Assembly (NCBI GenBank): GCA_016214905.1 | Contig: JACRMQ010000007.1 | Span: 1,253,695 to 1,317,694, forward strand | Direction of reading: 5' to 3' | Length of the DNA: 64,000 nt | Source of the DNA: Ignavibacteriales bacterium | GTDB lineage: Bacteria > Bacteroidota > Ignavibacteria > UBA10030 > SZUA-254 | Shown here: in pieces, positions 17,692 to 25,943 of the stretch | Layout of the letters: the number at the start of each line of letters is the position of its first letter | How positions within the stretch are numbered: position 1 is the first letter of the stretch | The notes under the pieces: generated by a model | The model's database searches: none | What the model saw: the letters and a program-made list of their open reading frames with translations, nothing else | Told to the model about the DNA's origin: nothing | Position numbers and translations under genes: made by a program

Positions 17692-17731
17692 TGCCTTGTA
17701 TGATTCGCATATCAATATTTAAGGTAAAGCG

Positions 17732-18628
17732 ATGAAAGTTATTTTTTGGGGGACTCGTGGCTCCATTTCAACTCCGGGGAAGCAAACCGTCCGATATGGT
17801 GGAAATACTCCTTGTGTTGAGGTTCGGTTACCGAATGATAAATTAATAATTCTTGATGCCGGGACAGGTATTCGTAATTTAGGCGAAAAGTTGATGGAGA
17901 AGGGTGAATCGATTAAAGCGTTTGTGTTAATCACCCATCCGCACTGGGATCATATCCAGGGTTTTCCGTTTTTTAAACCGGCATTCATTTCCGGGAATGA
18001 ATTAACTATTATAGGCGGTACAACAGAACGGGTCTCGTTGCAGAAAATGATTTCTGATCAGATGAATAAAATATATTTCCCCGTCCAGTTGAAAGAACTG
18101 AAAGCGGCAATTAATTTTCGTTCTGTCGGCGAAGAAGAGATTTCGGTTTTTGATGCGACCGTAAAATCTATTTACGTCAATCACCCGACATTCGCAATGG
18201 GTTACAGAATTACCCACGGCGGTAAATCAATCGTTTATATAAGCGATAACGAACCGTTCGATAGAAACGTTGCGCAAGCCATGAAAAATGTGGAAAAATT
18301 CATCGTCGATAAATATGCTCGCACTAAAGGAGAACCGAACCAATGCGTTTTCGATTTCGTTCAGAACGCTGATCTGTTGATTCACGATGCCACATATACT
18401 CCTGAAGAATATGTAGACCGGGTTGGTTGGGGGCATTCACATTATCTATTCAGTTTAAAAGTTGCCGCAGAAGGAAAAGTTGAACGTCTAGTTCTTTTCC
18501 ATCACGATCCTGCGCATAGCGACGATAAAATTGATGAAATTTTACAAAAATGTAAAAAAGAAATCAAAACTCGTAAATATAAATTCGACTGTGTTGCGGC
18601 GGCAGAAGGTTTAGAAATCGAAATTTAA
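17732..18628 (+). CDS. MBL-fold metallo-hydrolase
   Basis: 298-residue metallo-beta-lactamase-fold hydrolase of the RNase Z/PhnP-like group (opens VIFWGTRGS.., later GGNTPCVEV). Metal ligands: THPHWDH (HxHxDH, about residues 69-75), a later His in VNHPTF, the bridging Asp in LLIHDATY and a final His in FHHDPAHSDD. Glu- and Asn-containing loops match phosphodiesterases more than lactamases. The substrate is unknown; a cyclic-phosphate or nucleotide phosphodiesterase role is an inference. It has its own promoter and a SD-like AAGG upstream. Confidence 0.8.
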   Translation: MKVIFWGTRGSISTPGKQTVRYGGNTPCVEVRLPNDKLIILDAGTGIRNLGEKLMEKGESIKAFVLITHPHWDHIQGFPFFKPAFISGNELTIIGGTTERVSLQKMISDQMNKIYFPVQLKELKAAINFRSVGEEEISVFDATVKSIYVNHPTFAMGYRITHGGKSIVYISDNEPFDRNVAQAMKNVEKFIVDKYARTKGEPNQCVFDFVQNADLLIHDATYTPEEYVDRVGWGHSHYLFSLKVAAEGKVERLVLFHHDPAHSDDKIDEILQKCKKEIKTRKYKFDCVAAAEGLEIEI

Positions 18629-18639
18629 TGAAAATTTAC

Positions 18640-18669
18640 TTGACATTAATAGTAAGCAGTTCGTATATT
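18640..18669 (+). promoter_or_regulatory. Promoter of the cold-shock gene
   Basis: TTGACA (18640-18645), 18 bases, TATATT (18664-18669). It leaves a leader of roughly 40 bases before the ATG at 18717. Confidence 0.55.
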
Positions 18670-18716
18670 CCACAGTTAATTCCCTTATTCAATAATATTA
18701 AGGAGTGTTCCGCGTT

Positions 18717-18926
18717 ATGTCAACAGGTAAAGTAAAATGGTTTGATGGTAAAAAAGGTTTCGGTTTTATTACCCCAACGGACGGATCAGCAGATGTGTTC
18801 GTTCACTTCTCTGCTATCAAATCTGACAATGAGTTTAAAACATTGAAGGAGGGAATGATGGTTGAGTATGAGCTTACTCAAGGAGCTAAAGGATCGCAAG
18901 CATCTAATGTAAAATTGGTACAATAA
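18717..18926 (+). CDS. Cold-shock domain protein
   Basis: 69-residue single-stranded nucleic-acid-binding protein of the CspA family. RNP1-like KGFGFI and RNP2-like VFVHF are intact, with the [12 protein letters not shown] opening. ATG at 18717 follows AAGGAG (18700-18705) by 11 bases; a GTG at 18705 overlaps that site and would add four residues, which is unlikely. Own promoter. It probably acts as an RNA chaperone. Confidence 0.93.
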   Translation: MSTGKVKWFDGKKGFGFITPTDGSADVFVHFSAIKSDNEFKTLKEGMMVEYELTQGAKGSQASNVKLVQ

Positions 18927-19008
18927 CAAATTGAAAATCGTGATGGATGGTATTTAATAACCATTTACGTGGTACATTCGCAGATTAAGGAAGCAATTAG
19001 ATTAGAAA

Positions 19009-19464
19009 ATGTTTTCATTTAAAAAAACCGATATAAATAAGTTAGGCGCACTACTTGGAACCAAGGCGAAGCATAAAGGTAACAACTACCGATTTGAGCT
19101 AACCGCTAAAAAGAGTACGCATAAGCTTTCTTTAGAAATATATCCGGGGATTATTATTGGGAAAAAACGCGGAAATTTAATAAGCGTTTATACCGGCAAT
19201 GCAAATCTCCAATTGCATTTTTGTTCCGGATATGTTATAAGTCCGATGTTGAAAGAAGTAACATTCATAGGTGAATCGGATGGTAAACTGACAGGTTTGA
19301 TAGTTGAAAAGGAAGGAGGATGTTCACTCTATGCCAACGTCGATAGAGAAATTTTATCCGGAGATTTTACACGGTTAGGACCTGAAGTAATGCTGTCCGG
19401 TATAGCGCTTTCACTGACCGAATCGATTCTTCCGGAAAAGAAGGAAAAAAGAACCGGACGATGA
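19009..19464 (+). CDS. Unknown beta-rich protein upstream of ybeY
   Basis: 151 residues, basic at both ends, with alternating hydrophobic strands (KLSLEIYPGIIIG, LISVYTGNANLQLHF, GCSLYANVD) suggesting a beta sandwich or barrel. No signal peptide or transmembrane helix. It overlaps ybeY by four bases (ATGA), so translation is coupled, hinting at a role near ribosome or RNA work (inference). No family recognised. Confidence 0.6.
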   Translation: MFSFKKTDINKLGALLGTKAKHKGNNYRFELTAKKSTHKLSLEIYPGIIIGKKRGNLISVYTGNANLQLHFCSGYVISPMLKEVTFIGESDGKLTGLIVEKEGGCSLYANVDREILSGDFTRLGPEVMLSGIALSLTESILPEKKEKRTGR

Positions 19465-19898
19465 TACGCGTCGGGGTGTTTCATCCACAAAAAAAGATCA
19501 AAATTCATGTGACTGGAACCAGACGCCTTGTGAGATATGTTCTGAAAAATGAAACGCGGCATAATGCGGAGATAAATATAATTTTTATCAATGACGCAAT
19601 GATGATTCAAATGAACCGTAAATACCTTCGCCATAACTATCCCACCGATGTATTATGCTTTCTACTGGATGAGACGAAAAACCTGCTCAATGGAGAAGTA
19701 TACGTTAACATCGATCAGGCACGGCGCCAGGCGGTGGAATATTGCGCCACATACCGCGATGAATATGCTCGCCTTATCATCCATGGTGTGTTGCACCTCG
19801 CGGGATACGATGATGCAACGAAAAACGAACGGGAAATAATGACCGAACTCGAAAACAATTATTTATCTAAAATTAGAAAAAAAAATATTTTACTTTGA
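19461..19898 (+). CDS. ybeY: YbeY endoribonuclease
   Basis: Single-strand RNA endonuclease needed for 16S rRNA 3' maturation and ribosome quality control. 145 residues; the zinc motif H-G-V-L-H-L-x-G-Y-D-D lies near residue 110, with NDAMMIQMNRKYL and PTDVLCFLLD upstream, as in the family. It overlaps the preceding unknown gene and is followed within 14 bases by topA. Confidence 0.93.
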   Translation: MIRVGVFHPQKKIKIHVTGTRRLVRYVLKNETRHNAEINIIFINDAMMIQMNRKYLRHNYPTDVLCFLLDETKNLLNGEVYVNIDQARRQAVEYCATYRDEYARLIIHGVLHLAGYDDATKNEREIMTELENNYLSKIRKKNILL

Positions 19899-19912
19899 AA
19901 TAGAAACAATAG

Positions 19913-22243
19913 ATGAAAAAATCTTTAATTATCGTCGAATCTCCGGCAAAAGCCAAAACGATCAACAAATATCTTGGTAAAGAATATGAAGTCCATGCCT
20001 CCGTGGGACATATTAAAAACCTTCCCAAAAGTAATTTAGGTGTTGATATAGAGGATAACTATCGTCCCACATTCTATACTATTGAGGGAAAAGAAGAAAT
20101 AGTTGAGAAATTACAGTCGATTGCGTCCAAATCCGATAAAATATACGTTGCAACCGATCCTGACCGTGAAGGAGAGGCGATAGCCGCCGATATAGCAGAA
20201 GAAATTGAAGGGAAAAATTCTAATATCTACCGTGTGCTTTTTCACGAAATCACCGAGCGCGGTGTGCAAGAGGCAATGCAATCACCGCAGAAGATCGACA
20301 ACCATTTGGTATCAAGCCAGCGAGCCCGCAGGGTGATGGATCGGATAGTGGGATATATGATCAGTCCGTTTGTTTGGAAAACTCTATACTACGGATTATC
20401 GGCCGGAAGAGTTCAATCTGTAGCGCTGCGATTGATTTGCGAACGCGAAGAACAGATAATGAATTTCATACCAACAGAGTATTGGTCTGTCATCGCCGAA
20501 TTTACGACCAGTAATAATGAGACTTTCTATGCGAAATTATTCAAGATCGATAAACGCGAATTAATTGTTCCTGCAAAAGATACACTCGAAGAAATACACC
20601 GCAAAGGTACCGGAGATAAATATTATTTTATCCCCTCTGAAGAAGAAGCGCGTAACTATATCTCTGAGATCCAAAAACAAATTTATAAAATTATCAGTGT
20701 CCAAAAGCGCGATACCCGCAGGAACCCGGCTGCACCGTTTATTACCAGCACGCTTCAACAAGAGGCGTCGAGGAAACTTCGTCTTTCCGCCTCCCGAACA
20801 ATGAAGCTCGCACAAAAACTTTATGAAGGTATTGAAATCGGGACGGAAGGTTTGGTAGGACTTATCACATACATGCGTACAGATTCAACCCGTTTAAGCG
20901 ATGACGCCGTCGCCGATGTTCGTGAATACATATATAATAATTACGGGAAGGAATATGTACCTAAGCATCCGAATGTATACAAGAAAAAGAAAACATCACA
21001 GGACGCCCACGAAGCTATCCGTCCAACATCAATAAAATATGCGCCAAATGTTATCAAGAAATATCTCGATAAAGATTTATTCCGTGTTTACGAATTAATT
21101 TGGAACAGATTTGTTGCATGCCAGATGGAAGCGGCTATTATGGAAACGACCTCTGTTACTGTTGAAGGCGGTAAATTTGAATTTAGGGCGGCTTCGTCTG
21201 TTTACAAATTCCGCGGTTTCTTACAAATATACGATGATTCAATCAACGGAGATGGGGAATTAATAGAGGAAGAAGATGCCGAGGTGAAGGATGAAAAATT
21301 ACCCGCCAATTTGCGGGAAGGTCAATCAACAGGTCTGAATAGCGTTGTTCCGCATCGCCACGAAACATCACCACCACCGCGATTTACCGAGAGTAGTCTC
21401 GTAAAAATACTTGAAGCGTTAGGAATCGGACGTCCGAGCACTTATGCTATGATTGTTGGAACGATTATCGATCGCAAATATGTAGAGCAAAAAGATAGGA
21501 AGCTATACGCGCTCTCTTTAGGAATGGAAGTGAACAAACTGTTAACGACTTATTTCCCACATATTTTCAATGTAAAATTTACGGCGAAAATGGAAGAAGA
21601 ACTCGACACAATCGCATCAGGAAAGTATAGTTACAAAAAAGTGATGGACGATTTTTATATACCATTCCATGAATCATTGGAAAAGGTGAGTAAGAAAACC
21701 ACAGCTATAAAAAAATCTTTGCAAGAAGAAACTGAAGAAATATGTGAATTATGCGGAAAACCGTTGTTGATCAAATGGGGAAGAAACGGCAGATTTATGG
21801 CGTGTGTTGGTTATCCCGCTTGTAAAAATACCAAACCATTGCCCGAGGATAGAGAAAAAGTACAACATCTTGCGGGAATAAAGTGCGAACTTTGCGGCGG
21901 AGATATGCTGGTTCGCTCGAGTCGGTTTGGGACATTCCTTGGCTGTTCGAATTATCCGAAATGCAGTAACACAAAACCTATATCGATGGGAATAAAGTGT
22001 CCGAAATGTAAAAAGGGTGATATCATCGAAAGAAAGACGAAAAGGAAAAGAACATTTTACGGTTGTTCTCAATATCCTGAATGTGATTTTGCCTCTTGGG
22101 ATAAACCGCTGGATCAACCTTGCGAGACTTGCGGTTCACTTTATGTAGTTGTGAAATATTCAGAGAAGCGTGGAGAATATATTAAATGTCCTTCATGCAA
22201 AGCAGAGATGACAAAAGTAGAGTCAGTTGTAGAGGCAAGCTAG
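19913..22243 (+). CDS. topA: DNA topoisomerase I
   Basis: Type IA topoisomerase that relaxes negative supercoils. 776 residues: Toprim domain at the N terminus (LIIVESPAKAKTINKYLG, DPDREGEA), active-site region GLITYMRTDSTR with catalytic Tyr, and four Cys-rich C-terminal zinc ribbons (from about residue 600: CELCGKPLL, CELCGGDML, CPKCKKGDI, CETCGSLYV). Normal length. Closely flanked by ybeY and a Xer recombinase, a common arrangement. Confidence 0.97.
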   Translation: MKKSLIIVESPAKAKTINKYLGKEYEVHASVGHIKNLPKSNLGVDIEDNYRPTFYTIEGKEEIVEKLQSIASKSDKIYVATDPDREGEAIAADIAEEIEGKNSNIYRVLFHEITERGVQEAMQSPQKIDNHLVSSQRARRVMDRIVGYMISPFVWKTLYYGLSAGRVQSVALRLICEREEQIMNFIPTEYWSVIAEFTTSNNETFYAKLFKIDKRELIVPAKDTLEEIHRKGTGDKYYFIPSEEEARNYISEIQKQIYKIISVQKRDTRRNPAAPFITSTLQQEASRKLRLSASRTMKLAQKLYEGIEIGTEGLVGLITYMRTDSTRLSDDAVADVREYIYNNYGKEYVPKHPNVYKKKKTSQDAHEAIRPTSIKYAPNVIKKYLDKDLFRVYELIWNRFVACQMEAAIMETTSVTVEGGKFEFRAASSVYKFRGFLQIYDDSINGDGELIEEEDAEVKDEKLPANLREGQSTGLNSVVPHRHETSPPPRFTESSLVKILEALGIGRPSTYAMIVGTIIDRKYVEQKDRKLYALSLGMEVNKLLTTYFPHIFNVKFTAKMEEELDTIASGKYSYKKVMDDFYIPFHESLEKVSKKTTAIKKSLQEETEEICELCGKPLLIKWGRNGRFMACVGYPACKNTKPLPEDREKVQHLAGIKCELCGGDMLVRSSRFGTFLGCSNYPKCSNTKPISMGIKCPKCKKGDIIERKTKRKRTFYGCSQYPECDFASWDKPLDQPCETCGSLYVVVKYSEKRGEYIKCPSCKAEMTKVESVVEAS

Positions 22244-22252
22244 TTTAAATAT

Positions 22253-23164
22253 ATGCAGGAATTATTTGAACAATATTTAAGGTATCTAAGCAGTGAGCGG
22301 AATTATTCACCGCATACCATTGCAGCGTATCAAGACGACTTAACGCATTTCATCGGATATCTTAGAGAATCTTGGTCAGAAAATAAAATTGATCCGACGA
22401 ATATCAATCAAACGACAATTAGAAATTATTTGGGGAATATTGTAGAAAGCGGATTGGGAAATCGTACCATTGCACGGAAGTTATCTGCAATTCGCTCGTT
22501 CTTGAAGTATCTGGTCAAACTTAATAAAATTACGACAAATCCTTGTGCAAATATTATTACGCCAAAACTTCCGAAGAAATTACCTTTGTATTTAGACGAA
22601 CAAGCGATAATGCGCATGATGGAATTGCCTGATATTTCAACAAATACGGGTCAGCGAGATCGAGCCATACTCGAATTATTTTACAGCACGGGTATGCGGT
22701 TTGGTGAATTGATTTCGTTGAAGACGACCGATATTGATTTTAAAAATAACACGGTGAAGGTTTTGGGAAAGGGGCGGAAGCATAGGATTATTCCAATTGG
22801 AAGTAAAGCTAAAGAGGCGATTAAGAGATATCTTACCATTCGGGAATCATTCTATACGAAACACACAGACGATCTGTCCAGAAAATTATTATTTCTCTCC
22901 CCGCGCGGTAAAATGTATTCAGTAAAGTCGCGCGGTGTTTATGATATCGTGAATAAATATATCGGCCTGGTTTCCGAGATCGAAAGAAAGAGCCCGCATA
23001 TTCTAAGACATTCATTCGCAACTCATCTCTTGAACCGAGGTGCCGATCTTCGGGCAGTTAAAGAATTACTAGGGCATGAAAATCTTTCAACAACGCAGCT
23101 ATACACACATGTAACTGTTGATAGGTTGAAGCGTATATACGAAAAAGCACATCCAAAAGCGTAA
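22253..23164 (+). CDS. XerC/XerD-type tyrosine recombinase
   Basis: 303-residue tyrosine recombinase of the chromosome-dimer-resolution type. N-terminal SAM-like domain (about 1-90, ending RTIARKLSAIRSF); catalytic residues: Arg in STGMRFGELI, Lys in GKGRKHR, HILRHSFATH (His-x-x-Arg), GHENLSTTQLYTHV (His and nucleophile Tyr). It sits directly after topA in a housekeeping run, so it is more likely the dif-site enzyme than a mobile integrase. XerC and XerD cannot be separated by eye. Confidence 0.92.
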   Translation: MQELFEQYLRYLSSERNYSPHTIAAYQDDLTHFIGYLRESWSENKIDPTNINQTTIRNYLGNIVESGLGNRTIARKLSAIRSFLKYLVKLNKITTNPCANIITPKLPKKLPLYLDEQAIMRMMELPDISTNTGQRDRAILELFYSTGMRFGELISLKTTDIDFKNNTVKVLGKGRKHRIIPIGSKAKEAIKRYLTIRESFYTKHTDDLSRKLLFLSPRGKMYSVKSRGVYDIVNKYIGLVSEIERKSPHILRHSFATHLLNRGADLRAVKELLGHENLSTTQLYTHVTVDRLKRIYEKAHPKA

Positions 23165-23185
23165 TATTAACAGAAAGGAGATATT

Positions 23186-23536
23186 ATGGAAGTACATTTT
23201 ACAGCAAGGAAATTTAAGGCACACGATACATTGAAAGATCATGCGCTCAATTCGGTGAAAGCGCTTGAGAAATATTACGACGGAATAATGCGAGGTGATG
23301 TTATTTTAAGTTATGAACGCACGGCGAATAGTTTGAAATCCGCAGAGATAAATCTCCATGTCCATGGATCTATCCTTTCTGCTGAAGAAAAATCGGAAGA
23401 TTTCGATAAGTCGATTGAACTGGCTATAGGCAAATTGGAGCGACAGTTATCGAAGTATAAAACAAAAGTTAGAAAGAAAAATAAAAAAACATTACGCCGC
23501 GTTAAAGAAACTTTGCCTGAATCGGAGAATGAATAA
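23186..23536 (+). CDS. hpf: Ribosome hibernation-promoting factor
   Basis: 116-residue short HPF/RaiA protein that inactivates ribosomes in stationary phase. Opens MEVHFTARKFKAHDTLKDH with the typical beta-alpha pattern; basic C terminus (KTKVRKKNKKTLRRVK). AGAAAGGAG SD 6 bases before the ATG. Overlaps hprK by one base (TAATG), implying coupling, as is common for hpf-hprK style clusters. Confidence 0.9.
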   Translation: MEVHFTARKFKAHDTLKDHALNSVKALEKYYDGIMRGDVILSYERTANSLKSAEINLHVHGSILSAEEKSEDFDKSIELAIGKLERQLSKYKTKVRKKNKKTLRRVKETLPESENE

Positions 23537-24549
23537 TGAGTTTCAAGCAAGGTACTGAAACGATCAAGGAAGAAATCTCCGTCGAATTTTTATATCATAC
23601 GAATAAAGACCGGCTGAAACTTGAAGCGTTAACAGGAGAAGTTGGTTTCGATCGGTCGATCAAAGATAAGAATATTCATCGGCCGGGATTGGCATTAGCT
23701 GGTTATGTTCAACTCTTCAGATTCGACCGGGTTCAGGTTTGCGGTAACACCGAGATGCGCTATCTGTCGCAGATTGATCCGAAGCAACGTGAAGATACAC
23801 TTAATACGATTTTTCAGTTCAAAGTTCCGTGTTTAATTATTACGAATGATAATGAGGTTGACGAACTCTTCCTTCGGATAGCGCGTGAACATGGTGTAGC
23901 AGTTTTCAAAACACCATTCGAAACGACAAAACTTGTTTATTTCCTCAGCGATTTCTTGGATGATCAGTTCGCACCTCAGACAGCTATTCATGGATCGTTT
24001 GTAGATGTGTACGGAATCGGATTACTGCTTGTCGGTCGTTCCGGTATCGGTAAAAGTGAAATCGCTCTCGATCTTGTTGAAAGGGGACATCGGCTTGTCG
24101 CGGATGATATCGTAATGGTAACGAGGAAAGGCGAAGGAATATTGATGGGAGCCGGCACCGATCTTGTAAAACATTTTATGGAGATACGAGGACTCGGATT
24201 GATCGATGTTAGGAGTATGTTCGGGATCAGGGCTATCCGATTTCAAAAACGAGTAGAAGTTGTTGTTGAGTTGATGGATTGGGATCCAAGCGCAGATTAT
24301 ACACGCACCGGTCTTGATGAAGAAGGAATTTCTTTGCTTGATGTTCAGGTCTTAGGAATTAAACTGCCGATTTTTCCGGGGAAAAATGTCACTGTGATTT
24401 GTGAAGTTATAGCGTTAAATTATCTTCTAAAGCATTACGGATATGATGCCGCCAAGGAGTTCGCTAAGCGTCTTGAAGCCGTTATCTCAGAAAAGAGTAA
24501 GCAAATTGGTGAAAGAAGGGTAGATTACTTCGAACATGACTTTGAGTAA
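23536..24549 (+). CDS. hprK: HPr kinase/phosphorylase
   Basis: Bifunctional kinase/phosphorylase acting on Ser-46 of HPr. 337 residues: an N-terminal MurF-like domain, then the kinase domain with Walker A GRSGIGKSE (about 167-175), RGHRLVADD and the HprK signature RGLGLIDVRSMFG. No HPr or PTS component is in the window. In Chlorobi-type genomes the protein is thought to work without a sugar PTS, perhaps in regulation (inference). Overlaps hpf. Confidence 0.94.
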   Translation: MSFKQGTETIKEEISVEFLYHTNKDRLKLEALTGEVGFDRSIKDKNIHRPGLALAGYVQLFRFDRVQVCGNTEMRYLSQIDPKQREDTLNTIFQFKVPCLIITNDNEVDELFLRIAREHGVAVFKTPFETTKLVYFLSDFLDDQFAPQTAIHGSFVDVYGIGLLLVGRSGIGKSEIALDLVERGHRLVADDIVMVTRKGEGILMGAGTDLVKHFMEIRGLGLIDVRSMFGIRAIRFQKRVEVVVELMDWDPSADYTRTGLDEEGISLLDVQVLGIKLPIFPGKNVTVICEVIALNYLLKHYGYDAAKEFAKRLEAVISEKSKQIGERRVDYFEHDFE

Positions 24550-24575
24550 AATATCACACGTTAAAAAAAATTATC

Positions 24576-24604
24576 TTGACAAACATCGAAATATTTTTTA
24601 ATTT
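24576..24604 (+). promoter_or_regulatory. Promoter of the M23 peptidase gene
   Basis: TTGACA (24576-24581), 17 bases, TAATTT (24599-24604); only nine bases from the ATG at 24614, so the transcript would be nearly leaderless. Confidence 0.45.
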
Positions 24605-24613
24605 TGAGCCATC

Positions 24614-25588
24614 ATGTTCAAAAAGAATAAACATATAACATTCTATTTCTCTGATAAACGGCTCCAAATTCGCGAAATTAAGTGGTTTCGGACGAAAGTG
24701 GTTGGTATCGTCTTTAGCTCCACTACCATCGGTTTGTTATTAATTCTCTCTATTAATTATATTTTTAATAATTTCATAGGTTTTGGATCTAATAAAACTA
24801 AAGCCCTGATTCAGGAGAATCAGCTTCTACAGCAGCAATTGGTTAGAATGGAGTCTAAGATGAACGAACTTCAATCTTTTGTAGGTTCGATCTCAGATCA
24901 GGGCGATCATCTGCGGCTCATGGTCGATTTACCTTCACTTGACGAAGAAACTAAGAAAGCCGGTACAGGCGGCGCATTGATTGAGAGCGAATTTAACTCG
25001 GCATCAAATAACACTTCGCTGCTTCTACAATCGACTGAACAACTACTCACTCGTTTAACAAGCGAAGTAAAAGTACAACAGCAAAGTTATGAACAGGTTG
25101 TTAAGCAGTTGGAATTCAACAAAGAATATTTTAGGGCAATGCCGGCAATCAAACCGATGACCGGATTTTATTCGCGACAGGAATTCGGTATCCGTGTTCA
25201 TCCGGTATTAGGCATAAAAAAACCGCATGAAGGAATTGATATAGTGAACGACGTCGGAACTCAAATCGCGGCAACCGGCGACGGTGTTGTTCAAATGGCC
25301 GGGCACAGTGGCGGTGGATTCGGTTTTGTAGTTGTAATAAATCATGGTTACGGATTTCAAACTATCTACGCGCATCTCTCGAAAATATTAGTGCGAGAAG
25401 GTCAACGCGTGAAGCGCGGCGATCTAATTGCCCGAAGTGGAAAGTCGGGTCTTGTCAGCGGTCCGCATCTGCATTATGAAGTACGCCGTAATGGAGTGTG
25501 CCAAAACCCGATGGACTATTTCTTCGACGACTTAACAATTCAAGAGTACAAAAAACAAATAGCCGCTGAGGAATCGTTAAAAAAATAA
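24614..25588 (+). CDS. M23 family LytM-type metallopeptidase, membrane-anchored
   Basis: 324-residue murein hydrolase or hydrolase activator. A cytoplasmic basic start, one transmembrane helix (about 30-50), a Gln-rich coiled coil (about 58-90 and 135-175) and a LytM domain (about 185-305) with HPVLGIKKPHEGID and HLHYEVR zinc-binding motifs intact. Architecture resembles the MepM/EnvC-like proteins used in cell-wall growth or division. Own promoter. Confidence 0.9.
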   Translation: MFKKNKHITFYFSDKRLQIREIKWFRTKVVGIVFSSTTIGLLLILSINYIFNNFIGFGSNKTKALIQENQLLQQQLVRMESKMNELQSFVGSISDQGDHLRLMVDLPSLDEETKKAGTGGALIESEFNSASNNTSLLLQSTEQLLTRLTSEVKVQQQSYEQVVKQLEFNKEYFRAMPAIKPMTGFYSRQEFGIRVHPVLGIKKPHEGIDIVNDVGTQIAATGDGVVQMAGHSGGGFGFVVVINHGYGFQTIYAHLSKILVREGQRVKRGDLIARSGKSGLVSGPHLHYEVRRNGVCQNPMDYFFDDLTIQEYKKQIAAEESLKK

Positions 25589-25631
25589 TGATTCAATATG
25601 TTATTAATATGATCCTTGAGGAGATAGAATT

Positions 25632-25856
25632 ATGATATGGACGATGGATCTTGCTTCGTATTTAGACGACGCCCCATGGCCCGCAACAAAAGAAGAATTG
25701 CTCGATTATGCTTCTCGTACTGGTTCACCCGCAGAAGTTATAGAGAATCTTCAGGAATTAGAAGATTCGGATGAACCGTATGAAAGCATGGAAGAAATCT
25801 GGCCCGACTATCCGACGGAGAGCGACTTCTTTTATGAAGACGAAAACGAATATTAA
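25632..25856 (+). CDS. DUF2795 small acidic protein
   Basis: 74-residue acidic protein with the DUF2795 helix pattern (WPATKEELLDYASRTGSP.., then a Glu/Asp-rich tail). Function unknown; often a stand-alone small gene. GAGGAG lies 8 bases before the ATG. A strong terminator follows at 25901-25933. Confidence 0.7.
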   Translation: MIWTMDLASYLDDAPWPATKEELLDYASRTGSPAEVIENLQELEDSDEPYESMEEIWPDYPTESDFFYEDENEY

Positions 25857-25900
25857 TCAGAATCTTTGCGGCTGAGAAGAAAACACGGGATTCTCATAAC

Positions 25901-25933
25901 ACCCATCCTGCTGCGTTGGTGGATGGGTTTTTT
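25901..25933 (+). terminator. Rho-independent terminator
   Basis: ACCCATCC (25901-25908), 12-base loop, GGATGGGT (25921-25928), then a T-run. It ends the DUF2795 transcript and rules out the long N-terminal reading of the following BamA-like gene. Confidence 0.85.
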
Positions 25934-25943
25934 ATTTCCAATC

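Noticed and set aside
22253-23164. Mobile-element integrase
   Set aside because: It sits in a topA-hpf-hprK housekeeping run with no cargo, tRNA or repeats; it reads as a chromosomal Xer recombinase.
25866-25943. In-frame N-terminal extension of the BamA-like protein
   Set aside because: It spans a perfect terminator hairpin with T-run and starts with TTG; the signal peptide begins properly after ATG 25944.
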